64,000 bases of DNA from DASXKD01 sp963703605 (GTDB lineage Bacteria > Actinomycetota > Actinomycetes > Streptosporangiales > Streptosporangiaceae). Positions within the stretch are counted from its first letter, which is position 1, and each line of letters opens with the position of its first letter. Both the position numbers and the translations under genes were made by a program. Of this stretch, positions 25,604 to 33,200 are shown piece by piece. Location: positions 105,006 to 169,005 of the forward strand of contig CAVPFC010000041.1 of assembly GCA_963703605.1 (NCBI GenBank). The letters run 5' to 3'. The notes beneath the pieces are model-generated. The model searched no databases. It was given only the letters and a program-made list of their open reading frames with translations, and was not told the origin of the DNA.

Positions 25604-26425
25604 ATGACGTCCCGTGTATCCCGGACGCTGGTGTTCCTGGGGCTCTGCCTGGTCGGGGTGTCGACGGTCTACCCGCTGATCTTCATGGCGCTCAACTCGA
25701 TGCGCTCGTCGACCGCGTTCCAGCTCAGCCCCTACGGCCTGCCGAACCACTTCAGCCTCGACAGCTTCCACACGCTGTTCTCGCAGGTCCCGTTCCTCTC
25801 CAGCATCCTGCACTCGTTCATCGTCGTCGTCCCCGCGGTGATCCTGGCGACGCTGTCGTCCGCGCTCGCGGCGTTCGTCTTCACCAAGACCCCGGTGAGG
25901 TTCGGCAACGTCCTGTTCTGGGTCTTCCTGATGATCATGTTCATGCCTGGCATCGTGGTGCTGCTGCCGCTGTATGTGGAGGTCGCCCACCTCGGCCTGG
26001 CGAACAACTTCACCCCGGCGATTCTCATCTACACGGCGCTCAACATCCCGTACGGGACGTACCTGCTGCGGTCCAACTTCCGGGCCATTCCCGATTCCGT
26101 TGTCGAGGCCTCGCGGGTGGACGGGGCGACATGGTCGCGGATCTTCGTCCGGATCATCCTGCCGATTGGCCGGCCGGGGATCGTGACCGTCGGAATCCTG
26201 ACGTTCCTCAATATCTGGAACGAGCTGTTCATCAGCCTGGTCCTGCTGCACGCACCGTCCGACGAGATGGTGACGCCGACACTTGCCCAGCTCAGCGGCA
26301 GATACTCGACCGATATCCCGGTCCTCATGGCCGGGCTCCTGCTCGGCGCCATACCGACGCTCGTGCTTTACTTCGTTACCGCCCGCGTTTTTATCCGGGG
26401 AATGCTCAGCGGTGCCGTCCGCTGA
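25604..26425 (+). CDS. Carbohydrate ABC transporter permease (MalG type)
   Basis: 273 residues, 2 nt after the previous stop. Six TM helices and an EAA loop V-E-A-S-R-V-D-G-A-T-W-S-R-I-F-V-R-I-I-L-P. Second half of the permease heterodimer. A short stem (GCTGG-CGG-CCAGC, 26426-26438) follows immediately after the stop and may act in 3' end formation. Confidence 0.93.
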   Translation: MTSRVSRTLVFLGLCLVGVSTVYPLIFMALNSMRSSTAFQLSPYGLPNHFSLDSFHTLFSQVPFLSSILHSFIVVVPAVILATLSSALAAFVFTKTPVRFGNVLFWVFLMIMFMPGIVVLLPLYVEVAHLGLANNFTPAILIYTALNIPYGTYLLRSNFRAIPDSVVEASRVDGATWSRIFVRIILPIGRPGIVTVGILTFLNIWNELFISLVLLHAPSDEMVTPTLAQLSGRYSTDIPVLMAGLLLGAIPTLVLYFVTARVFIRGMLSGAVR

Positions 26426-26515
26426 GCTGGCGGCCAGCGGAAAGGGCAACGATGCGACCGAGCGGGGACGCGCCGTGCGGGCTGCCGGCCCGCGCCGCGG
26501 GCCCGGCGGCGGCCG

Positions 26516-27487
26516 TCAGTCCGTGGTCCCGTCCGGCTGGAGCAAGATCTTGACCGCCTGGGCCCGGAGGGTCGCCAGGCTTTCGAACGCGGCGGGCCCG
26601 TCCTTGAGGGCCAGCCGCTCCAGCCACGAGGTCGATGGCGGCCGCTCGGCGAGCATGGCCAGCGCCGCCGTGAAGTCGTCGCGGGTGTACGCGTATGTCC
26701 CCCGGAGCGTGAGGCCCGAGCGCACGATGTCGCCCACCGCCACGATGCCCGAGGACTGCCCCAGCCCGACGATGTCGACGATGCCGCCCGGCTGGGCGGC
26801 CTTCAGCGCCGCGGTCCACGTCTGCTCGATCCCGACGGCGTCCACGACGAAGTCCGCAGCGCCCGCCGGCCACTGCTCCGCCGACTCCGCGACGTCGCTC
26901 GCGCCAACCTCGATGGCGGCCTCGCGCCGGCTCGCGACGGGATCGGCCGCGGTGACCGCGCAGCCCGCGCGAACCGCGGCATACACCGCCAGCAGCCCGA
27001 TCGAGCCACAGCCGATGACCGCCACCCGTTGCCCCGGGCTCAGGTCGTACCCGCTGAACACCGCCAGCGCCGTGGCCAGCGGCTCGGTGAGCGCGGCAAC
27101 GTCGGCGGGAACGCCGGCCGGAACCGGGACGAGCGAGCCTGCCGGCACCGCGACCGTGTCCGCGAACGTGCCGGGGCGGTCGAGGCCGAGCAGTTGCCGC
27201 TGCGGGCAGAGGTTCTCGCGGCCAGCCAGGCAGGTGGGACACACCTGGCAGCCCTGGAGCGGGAAGGCGACGAACAGCCGGTCGTCGCCGTCGACCCGGC
27301 CCACCGCCTCGTGCCCGAGAACGAGCGGAGGACGGCGCTTGCCCCCGGCCCCGCGGTACGCGTGCAGATCAGAGCCGCAGATCCCGGCGAGCGACACACG
27401 GAAGACAGTTTCGCCCGCCCTCGGTTCGGGCTGTTCGATGTTCTCGACGCTGAGCTGGTCGCCGCCGAGCCAGACGAGTGCTTCCAT
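26516..27487 (-). CDS. Zinc-dependent alcohol/polyol dehydrogenase (MDR superfamily)
   Basis: 323 residues from ATG 27487 after GGGGAGA. Catalytic zinc site C-G-S-D-L-H and G-H-E-A; structural zinc cysteines in C-Q-V-C-P-T-C-L-A-G-R-E-N-L-C; Rossmann motif V-I-G-C-G-S-I-G. It resembles sorbitol/threonine-type dehydrogenases but is on the short side (usual about 340). Divergent from the IclR regulator across a GTTCC-N7-GGAAC site. Probably oxidises the imported sugar or its acid product. Confidence 0.88.
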   Translation of the reverse strand: MEALVWLGGDQLSVENIEQPEPRAGETVFRVSLAGICGSDLHAYRGAGGKRRPPLVLGHEAVGRVDGDDRLFVAFPLQGCQVCPTCLAGRENLCPQRQLLGLDRPGTFADTVAVPAGSLVPVPAGVPADVAALTEPLATALAVFSGYDLSPGQRVAVIGCGSIGLLAVYAAVRAGCAVTAADPVASRREAAIEVGASDVAESAEQWPAGAADFVVDAVGIEQTWTAALKAAQPGGIVDIVGLGQSSGIVAVGDIVRSGLTLRGTYAYTRDDFTAALAMLAERPPSTSWLERLALKDGPAAFESLATLRAQAVKILLQPDGTTD

Positions 27488-27508
27488 CCGCGTCTCCCCG
27501 CTGACCTT

Positions 27509-27556
27509 GTTCCGATTATTGGAACGATGGTCCGACATACTGAACAAGACTATAGT
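27509..27556. promoter_or_regulatory. IclR-type operator and -10 element in the divergent ADH/IclR promoter
   Basis: GTTCC-GATTATT-GGAAC (27509-27525) matches the site upstream of the ABC operon at 23117-23133 in arms and spacer. TATAGT at 27551-27556 is a good -10 for the regulator gene and places transcription start upstream of the GTG at 27590, which argues against the earlier in-frame ATG at 27527. Confidence 0.62.
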
Positions 27557-27589
27557 AAATCGCGCGACCCCGCAGGGGGAGGGAGGCCG

Positions 27590-28399
27590 GTGGGAACGGC
27601 GCAGCAAACCGGGACCGAGGAGGCGATAGCGGGTGATGGCGCCCGGAACGGTGCGGACCGGGTGCTCGCCACATTGCGTCTTCTCGGGTCGTTTCCGGAC
27701 GGGGTGGGGCTCAACGATCTCGCGAAGCGGCTGAGCTCGCCCAAGTCAAGCATCCACCGTGCGCTCGGCGCGCTGCGCCGTGCCGGGCTGGTCGAGCAAG
27801 ATCGTGACGGTAGATACCGTCTGGGCTACGGGTTCCTCAAACTCGCCTTCTCTTATTACGAGGACCTCGACGAGGTCGGCCGAATTCGGCCCGTGCTGAC
27901 CGAGCTGGCGCAGCGGTTCGGGGAGACCGTTCACTACGCCGTGCTCGACGGGAGCGAGGTCGTCTACCTGGCGAAGGTCCAGCCCGCCGAGGCGCGGTTC
28001 CAGATGACCTCGGTGATCGGGGGGCGCAACCCGGCGCACTGCACCGGGCTGGGAAAGACCCTGCTGGCCTACAGCCTTCCGGACCGGGCCGCGGTCGGCG
28101 AGTTCGTCAGCCGGTACGGGCCCCTGGAACGGCGCACCACGCACACGATCGTCACGGCCGCGGGCCTGCATCGTGACCTGGCGCAGATCCGCGCCCAGGG
28201 CTACGGCACCGACCGGGAAGAAAGCGAGCCCGGCATCAACTGCCTGGCGGTGCCGCTGTTCCTGACGTCGGAAACCCGGCCCGATGGCGCGATAAGCGTC
28301 ACGGCGATCGCCCAGCGGGTCCCGCTCGAACGCCTCGTCGCATCCGTCGATGACGCGCGGAGCATTATCCGGGAGAAACTCGGAGAGGTCATCAGATGA
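27590..28399 (+). CDS. IclR-family transcriptional regulator
   Basis: 269 residues from GTG 27590, preceded by a purine-rich GGGGGAGGGAGG run. N-terminal winged helix (L-L-G-S-F-P-D-G-V-G-L-N-D-L-A-K-R-L-S-S-P-K-S-S-I-H-R-A-L) and an IclR effector domain with A-R-F-Q-M, H-C-T-G-L-G-K-T-L-L-A and R-E-E-S-E-P-G-I-N-C. IclR proteins sense small acids or sugars. Its ATGA overlap with the dehydratase and the shared operator at the ABC promoter make it the local regulator of this sugar-acid locus. Confidence 0.93.
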   Translation: MGTAQQTGTEEAIAGDGARNGADRVLATLRLLGSFPDGVGLNDLAKRLSSPKSSIHRALGALRRAGLVEQDRDGRYRLGYGFLKLAFSYYEDLDEVGRIRPVLTELAQRFGETVHYAVLDGSEVVYLAKVQPAEARFQMTSVIGGRNPAHCTGLGKTLLAYSLPDRAAVGEFVSRYGPLERRTTHTIVTAAGLHRDLAQIRAQGYGTDREESEPGINCLAVPLFLTSETRPDGAISVTAIAQRVPLERLVASVDDARSIIREKLGEVIR

Positions 28400-29520
28400 A
28401 GATCACTGATGTCGAAGGGCTGGTCCTTCGTCCCGGTGAGGTCGACGCCACCCGTGCCGACGGCACGCAGGACGCGTTCCTGGTGAAGGTCCATACCGAT
28501 GAAGGGGTCACCGGCGTGGGGGAAGGCGACACGTCGCCGTACGTCGCCCGCGAGATGATCACGATGCCCGCGTCGCATTCCATCGCGCGCGGGTTCCGGG
28601 AGCTGCTGATCGGGGAAGACCCGCTCCGGGTGCGCCCGCTGTGGGCAAAGATGTTCGCCGCCACCTACCACTACGGGCGCGACGGCGCGGCACTGCACGT
28701 CATGAGCGCCGTCGACATGGCCCTGTGGGACATCCTGGGCAAGGTGGCCGGGCTGCCCATCGCCCAGCTTCTCGGCGGCCAGGAGGCCGACCGCGTCATC
28801 GGGTACGCCAGCGAGGTCATGCCGGAGACCCCCGAGGAGGTGGCGGCCCTGACCCGCCGCGTCGTGGACGAGGGGTTCTCTGCCCTGAAGCTGGGGTGGG
28901 GGCCCCTTGGCCAGGACTGCGGCCGCGACGTGGCGCTCGCGGCCGCCGCGCGCGACGTGCTCGGCCCCGACCGCCGGCTCATGATCGACGGCGGCATGGC
29001 CTACTCCCTGCGCGGCGCCAGGGAGTTCTGCCGCCGCGCCGAGGCCCTCGACCTGTTCTGGTTCGAGGAGCCGTTCGAGGCCAGCGACTTCCGCTCTTAC
29101 GAGCGCCTTGCCGACTCCGTCGGCATCCGGATCGCCTGCGGCGAGGCCCACTCAACGACGGCGCCCTTCCGCCGGCTGATCGAGGCGAACGTGGACGTGC
29201 TCCAGCCCGATCTCGGCCGTTGCGGTGGGTTCACCACGGGCCGGGACATCGCCGCGATAGCCCGGGAGCAGGGCGGTGTCCTCGTGGTGCCGCACTGCTT
29301 CTCCACCGACGTCCTCCTTGCGGCAACGCTCCAGTTCGTCACGACGCTTGCCGACGAACGGCTGATCGAGTACCCGGTCACCGCGTCGAAGCGTCTCGGC
29401 ACGATCCTGACCGAGGCCGTCATCCCCGTCGACGGCGTGCTGCGCGTTCCCGGCGGCCCGGGGCTCGGCATCGAACTCGACGACGAGGAGGTCGAGCGCC
29501 GGACGGTCCGGGCCGGGTGA
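28396..29520 (+). CDS. Mandelate racemase/enolase-superfamily sugar-acid dehydratase
   Basis: 374 residues; ATG overlaps the IclR stop by 4 nt. N-terminal capping domain (M-K-I-T-D-V-E-G-L-V), barrel base region A-L-K-L-G-W-G (Lys), metal ligands D in L-M-I-D-G-G, E in W-F-E-E-P-F and E in A-C-G-E-A-H, and His in V-V-P-H-C-F-S near strand 7. This set fits the mandelate-racemase subgroup, mostly acid-sugar dehydratases (galactonate, gluconate, rhamnonate types). With a sugar ABC system and polyol dehydrogenase beside it, a dehydratase producing a 2-keto-3-deoxy acid is the best guess. Confidence 0.88.
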   Translation: MKITDVEGLVLRPGEVDATRADGTQDAFLVKVHTDEGVTGVGEGDTSPYVAREMITMPASHSIARGFRELLIGEDPLRVRPLWAKMFAATYHYGRDGAALHVMSAVDMALWDILGKVAGLPIAQLLGGQEADRVIGYASEVMPETPEEVAALTRRVVDEGFSALKLGWGPLGQDCGRDVALAAAARDVLGPDRRLMIDGGMAYSLRGAREFCRRAEALDLFWFEEPFEASDFRSYERLADSVGIRIACGEAHSTTAPFRRLIEANVDVLQPDLGRCGGFTTGRDIAAIAREQGGVLVVPHCFSTDVLLAATLQFVTTLADERLIEYPVTASKRLGTILTEAVIPVDGVLRVPGGPGLGIELDDEEVERRTVRAG

Positions 29521-29633
29521 GCCGCCGGCGCCATCGCGGCGCGGACGAGCAGCACCCGGCCCCAGGGCGTCTCCCGCAAATCCCCTGCCCGCTGCGCGGC
29601 GCCCGGGGGGTGTCTCGCTGCGTTGTCGTCGTC

Positions 29634-29654
29634 GCCCATAGCTCCGCTATGGGC
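29634..29654. repeat. Perfect hairpin, possible interspersed (REP-like) element
   Basis: GCCCATAGC-TCC-GCTATGGGC forms a 9-bp perfect stem with a 3-nt loop in the 252-nt gap after the dehydratase. The flanks (GTCGTCGTC before, CTCCTCCTCC after) are simple-sequence-like. It could terminate transcription or be one copy of a dispersed element; no second copy is in the window. Confidence 0.4.
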
Positions 29655-29772
29655 TCCTCCTCCGCCTAGCGAATACGACCCCCCCGGGACCGCCGCTCGC
29701 GACGGCAAAGATCCACGGGACACACCCTCGCCTCGGTCCATCGCGTGAATTCGGGTGATCGCGGCCATCCGG

Positions 29773-30465
29773 TCAGACGGCGACCGGCGAGTCCGCCCAG
29801 TCGATCGTTACCTCCCGGCTGGGGTTGGCCGGGTTGACCGCCACGTGTAGCTGTGCGCCAATACGGAGGGTTGCCACCTTCACCACCGGGACGCGATTCA
29901 TGAAAACGGCCTCGATCGGGCTGGAGCCATCGATTGGCAGCTCGGCCTTGAACACGTAGACCGGATCGCCGGGATCTGGCTTGGTGGGGTCAATGTCGCC
30001 GACGGTCTTGCCCGATGGCGAGAACTCCCGCAGGACCGCCGTCATCTGCTGGCCGGTCTCCAGCAGGTCGGCTGCCGAGCGGCGCTGCCCGGTTTCTCCC
30101 GTTGCCTGGACCCCCGCGGCGATTTCGCCCGCGCTGGCGCTGTCCAGGCTCGGCCCGGTGCCGTCAGCGGCGGCGCCGGCGGTCCTCTCGCCGATCTCGA
30201 AGTTGCTGTGATCCTCGGGGTCGTAGCGCACCGTGAAAGAGTCGCCGGGCCTGAGGCTTCCGATCTGCGAGAACGGGATCTGCGTCCAGGACCTCAGCTC
30301 AAACGGCTCGCTCCCGTCCGCAGGGGTGACCCGCAACGTCATGTCGACGAGCGGGGTGAAATTCTGCTGGCCTATCTCCTGGAACGAGACAAGCACTGCC
30401 TGGGCGTTGACGCCCGTATCCTCCAGCTTCCGCTGGCGCTTCTTGTTGCTACCGAAGAGTCCCAT
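29773..30465 (-). CDS. Hypothetical protein with basic N-terminus and beta-rich body
   Basis: 230 residues from ATG 30465 (M-G-L-F-G-S-N-K-K-R-Q-R-K). Not recognised as a named family. Two similar beta-rich modules are visible, about residues 15-90 (A-V-L-V-S-F-Q-E-I-G...F-T-V-R-Y-D-P-E-D) and 125-225 (A-V-L-R-E-F-S-P-S-G...L-H-V-A-V-N-P-A-N), joined by an acidic/Ala linker. The pattern recalls DUF3592-type or short SH3-like modules but without the usual TM segments. Cytoplasmic by composition. Divergent from the DUF6916 gene, 286 nt away, with nothing recognisable in the gap. Confidence 0.6.
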   Translation of the reverse strand: MGLFGSNKKRQRKLEDTGVNAQAVLVSFQEIGQQNFTPLVDMTLRVTPADGSEPFELRSWTQIPFSQIGSLRPGDSFTVRYDPEDHSNFEIGERTAGAAADGTGPSLDSASAGEIAAGVQATGETGQRRSAADLLETGQQMTAVLREFSPSGKTVGDIDPTKPDPGDPVYVFKAELPIDGSSPIEAVFMNRVPVVKVATLRIGAQLHVAVNPANPSREVTIDWADSPVAV

Positions 30466-30751
30466 GCCGCTATCGTGCGCGCCGCGTGGCATGGGGGCAT
30501 GAGCAACCACTACTCATTTCCACCGCCGGGCCCGGTGCCGTGTCCTGAGTACCGTCCGGCGCCACTGCCGGTGCCTGCCGACGGGGGGCTGACCGCCCCG
30601 GCGGTGGCCGGGCTCACCCGCGGAGCGCTCCCCGGCCGACCCGCCCGGCCCGGGTCGCCGTGGTGACCGCAGCGCGGCGGCCGGCGCGCGGTGCGGCATT
30701 TTAACGCTGGCGGTATGGCGTGGCTGGTCCGTTTTGCTTATCATCGTAGAC

Positions 30752-31102
30752 GTGGCTAATGAACGCTCGCTTGAAGCGCTGACCGCAGCCGACTTTCGCG
30801 ATCACAAGGGCACCCAGTTCCGGGTAACGGGCGAGTCCGCGGACGACGGCTCCCCGACTTCTTTCGAGGCCGAGCTGGTGGATGTGACCGAGTACCCCGG
30901 CAACGCCGTGGGCTCATTCCGGGCACCGTTTTCGGTCGTGTTCCATGGCCCTCTGGAACCGGTTATGCCGCAGGGCACTTACCGTCTCGAGCACGAGCAG
31001 TTCGGCGGGGTAGAGCTCTTTATGGTTCCGATCGGGCCGAACGCACCCGGCGAACCAGGGCAGGCTCCGACGGCGATGCGTTACGAGGCGGTGTTCGGCT
31101 AG
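30752..31102 (+). CDS. DUF6916-like protein
   Basis: 116 residues from GTG 30752 (an in-frame TTG at 30734 is possible). Core R-S-L-E-A-L-T-A-A-D-F-R-D-H-K-G-T-Q-F and later Y-R-L-E-H-E-Q-F-G-G-V-E-L-F-M-V-P-I-G-P resemble a small family often found beside phage-tail-collar (microcystin-dependent-protein-like) genes. That is exactly the context here: it converges on the GNAT/collar operon, with stop codons overlapping in GCTAGC. Function unknown; a structural or chaperone partner of the collar proteins is conceivable. Confidence 0.65.
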   Translation: MANERSLEALTAADFRDHKGTQFRVTGESADDGSPTSFEAELVDVTEYPGNAVGSFRAPFSVVFHGPLEPVMPQGTYRLEHEQFGGVELFMVPIGPNAPGEPGQAPTAMRYEAVFG

Positions 31103-31608
31103 CCACCGACGGCGGCCGCGGAATCCCTGCTGTTGGCCTCCCACTCCAGCAGCAGGTAAACACCCTGGTCAGCGACTTGACGGAACCCCAGCCGGTCGTA
31201 CAGGTGCTTGGCGGGGTTGAACCGCTCGACGTGCATCTGGACCGCCCTGGCCGCCCCGGAGGCCTCGGCCAGCACATCGCTGAGCAATCTCGTCCCTATT
31301 CCCTTTCCGCGGTGCTGGGGAAACAGGGCGATATCAATGACCAGCCACGGATTCTTGCTCCGGTCAACGTACAGCCGCCCAAGCACCTCATCGCCGTTCA
31401 CGACCAGGTCGTAACTAGCGTCCGGGAATGCTGAGTGGTAGTAGGTGTCCTGCGCGGCGAATTGCATGCGCAGGAACGCCTCCTTGGCCGGCGGATCCCA
31501 GGGCACGATCGCAAGTTCTTCGTCACGTGTGCTCGCGTAGATCCGGTATAGCAGTTCGGCGTCTTCTCGCCCGGCGGGGCGCAGGCTCGGCATTTCCGCG
31601 GCCGTCAC
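31099..31608 (-). CDS. GNAT-family N-acetyltransferase
   Basis: 169 residues from GTG 31608, overlapping the preceding collar gene's stop by 4 nt (GTGA). Acetyl-CoA pyrophosphate loop Q-H-R-G-K-G-I-G-T-R-L and C-terminal L-Y-D-R-L-G-F-R-Q. Last gene of the collar operon. GNATs next to collar genes recur in bacteria and may acetylate the neighbouring surface proteins, but nothing here shows the substrate. Confidence 0.85.
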   Translation of the reverse strand: MTAAEMPSLRPAGREDAELLYRIYASTRDEELAIVPWDPPAKEAFLRMQFAAQDTYYHSAFPDASYDLVVNGDEVLGRLYVDRSKNPWLVIDIALFPQHRGKGIGTRLLSDVLAEASGAARAVQMHVERFNPAKHLYDRLGFRQVADQGVYLLLEWEANSRDSAAAVGG

Positions 31609-32135
31609 CCGCGGGACGGGAAAATGCCCTGCAGCGCGATGCAGAAGTTGAGCGCCATGTACGGCATCATGTTGTTGTGCGGGATCCCGTTGCCCGCCAC
31701 GGTGATCGTCCCTGGTGCCAGCGGCTGCAGCACCGGGGCCCCGGTCGGCGTCTTGTAGATGAAGCTCGGCGTCGAGCGCGCGAGCGCGGTCTGCGCGGAC
31801 GGGGTGTTCAGGTTCGCGTCGCGCGAACTGGCCTGAAACGCGTGCGTGTGCGCTGGCACCATCGTTGTGAGCAATGCCACCTGCGGCTGCCCGCCGGTGT
31901 CGCCGATGTTGTAGTAGTTGCCGCTCGATGCCTGGCCCTGGTGCACCGGGATCCTGGCCTGGAGATTCGGCAAGCCAAAAGTGTTTATCCCGTCGCCGCC
32001 GTAATAGGTGCCGAGTATCGAGAACAGCGCCGTGTTCTGGCGGATTTGCAGGAGCTGGCCCTGGCAGAACGCCCACCCGTAGGGCGCGTAGTTGCAGCCG
32101 AAGATCCTGATCTCGGCGATGTACTGATCAGACAC
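31605..32135 (-). CDS. Phage-tail-collar-domain protein (microcystin-dependent-protein-like), copy 3
   Basis: 176 residues, GTG start. N-terminal signature Y-I-A-E-I-R-I-F-G...Y-G-W-A-F-C-Q-G-Q-L-L-Q-I, collar-domain core Y-G-G-D-G-I-N-T-F-G-L-P-N-L-Q-A-R-I-P, mid segment H-T-H-A-F-Q-A, and C-terminal N-M-M-P-Y-M-A-L-N-F-C-I-A-L-Q-G-I-F-P-S. The core is the tail-fibre collar fold. No signal peptide or capsid/tail morphogenesis genes nearby, so not a prophage remnant in any obvious way. Third of three tandem paralogues that share the two ends but differ in the middle. Confidence 0.85.
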   Translation of the reverse strand: MSDQYIAEIRIFGCNYAPYGWAFCQGQLLQIRQNTALFSILGTYYGGDGINTFGLPNLQARIPVHQGQASSGNYYNIGDTGGQPQVALLTTMVPAHTHAFQASSRDANLNTPSAQTALARSTPSFIYKTPTGAPVLQPLAPGTITVAGNGIPHNNMMPYMALNFCIALQGIFPSRG

Positions 32136-32144
32136 CGGTGCCTC

Positions 32145-32654
32145 TCAGCCTTGGGAAGGGTAGATGCCGGTTAGCGCGATGATGAAGCTGATGCACTGGT
32201 AAGGCTGTACGTTGTTATGCGGCTGCCCGCCACCGCCGTCTGAGGTGATGCTCTGTGCGGCCAGCGGCACGTCCGCCGGGTACTGGGCGTAGGCACTGCC
32301 CCAGCTGACCGCCCCCGGCGTGTTGTTTACCGGGCTTTTCTGCGTAGCGGGATTGGCCGAGGCCAGGAACGAGTGCGAATGCATGGGAAGTTGACCGGAG
32401 GTCAGCGTCACCGTCTCCGATCCGCCGGTGTTCCCGATTGAGAAGTTGGGGGGGCCGGTGTGGACGGCCGCGCGTCCCTGCAGATTGGGCAGCGCGAAGT
32501 TGGTTATCCCGTCGCCCCCGTAGGCGTTGCCGATCAAACTGAACAAGGCGGTGTAGTCACTGATCTGCAGTATCTGGCCGTTGCAGAGTGCCCACCCGTA
32601 GGGGTTGAAGTTGCCGCCGAACATTCTGATTTCGCCGATGTAAGGAGAGGTCAT
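32145..32654 (-). CDS. Phage-tail-collar-domain protein, copy 2
   Basis: 169 residues from ATG 32654. Same plan as its neighbours: Y-I-G-E-I-R-M-F-G-G-N-F-N-P-Y-G-W-A-L-C-N-G-Q-I-L-Q-I, Y-G-G-D-G-I-T-N-F-A-L-P-N-L-Q-G-R, M-H-S-H-S-F, N-V-Q-P-Y-Q-C-I-S-F-I-I-A-L-T-G-I-Y-P. The central region is clearly diverged from copies 1 and 3, as expected for a variable binding surface. 9 nt separate it from copy 3 and 8 nt from copy 1. Confidence 0.85.
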   Translation of the reverse strand: MTSPYIGEIRMFGGNFNPYGWALCNGQILQISDYTALFSLIGNAYGGDGITNFALPNLQGRAAVHTGPPNFSIGNTGGSETVTLTSGQLPMHSHSFLASANPATQKSPVNNTPGAVSWGSAYAQYPADVPLAAQSITSDGGGGQPHNNVQPYQCISFIIALTGIYPSQG

Positions 32655-32662
32655 GGAAGTTC

Positions 32663-33163
32663 CTAGGTCGGAGGGGGGTAAATGCCCACGAGGGCGATGC
32701 AGAACTCCACCACCAGGTACGGTTGCATGTTGTCGTGCGGCTGGCCGCCGCCGGCGTTGCCGATCGTCGCCGGCTGTATTGCCGTTCCGGGGTTCGGCAG
32801 TGGGCCGTATGTGTTGTCCGCGGCACCCAGGTAGTTGCTGGCTGGCACCGGCGAGTCCCCCGCCGTGCTGGTGCCCGCCGCCCCATGGGTGTGCACGGTC
32901 GTCTCGCCCACGGTCAGCACGTGGGACTGCTCGCCGCCGGCCTGCCCGAGCGGGTACCCGGAGGCAAAGCCGATCCCGGTCCGGGTCTGCAGGCTGGGCA
33001 GGCCGAACGTGGTCACGCCATCCCCGCCGTAGGTCGTGCCGAGCAGGGAGTACAGCTGCTGATTCTGGCTGATCTGCATCAGCTGACCGTTGCACTGCGC
33101 CCATCCCTTGGGGGCGAAAGTGAACGACATGAGCCGGATCTCGGACAAGTACTGAAAACCCAC
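32663..33163 (-). CDS. Phage-tail-collar-domain protein, copy 1
   Basis: 166 residues, GTG start at 33163. Y-L-S-E-I-R-L-M-S-F-T-F-A-P-K-G-W-A-Q-C-N-G-Q-L-M-Q-I, Y-G-G-D-G-V-T-T-F-G-L-P-S-L-Q-T-R, V-H-T-H-G, N-M-Q-P-Y-L-V-V-E-F-C-I-A-L-V-G-I-Y-P. It follows the giant secreted protein by 37 nt, so all of 37277-31099 may be one transcript: adhesin, three collar proteins, GNAT. Confidence 0.85.
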   Translation of the reverse strand: MGFQYLSEIRLMSFTFAPKGWAQCNGQLMQISQNQQLYSLLGTTYGGDGVTTFGLPSLQTRTGIGFASGYPLGQAGGEQSHVLTVGETTVHTHGAAGTSTAGDSPVPASNYLGAADNTYGPLPNPGTAIQPATIGNAGGGQPHDNMQPYLVVEFCIALVGIYPPPT

Positions 33164-33200
33164 GCGCCCTCCTTATCTTGTGGCGTCCTTCGTGATGTCG

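Noticed and set aside
27551..27556. TATAGT read as a fifth GCTATAGC-type operator
   Set aside because: It lacks the flanking GC of the palindrome and fits a -10 hexamer of the IclR promoter.
24655..29520. An ABC ATPase gene for the sugar transporter
   Set aside because: No Walker A/signature-motif ORF is present near the permeases; a shared ATPase elsewhere is the usual actinobacterial solution.
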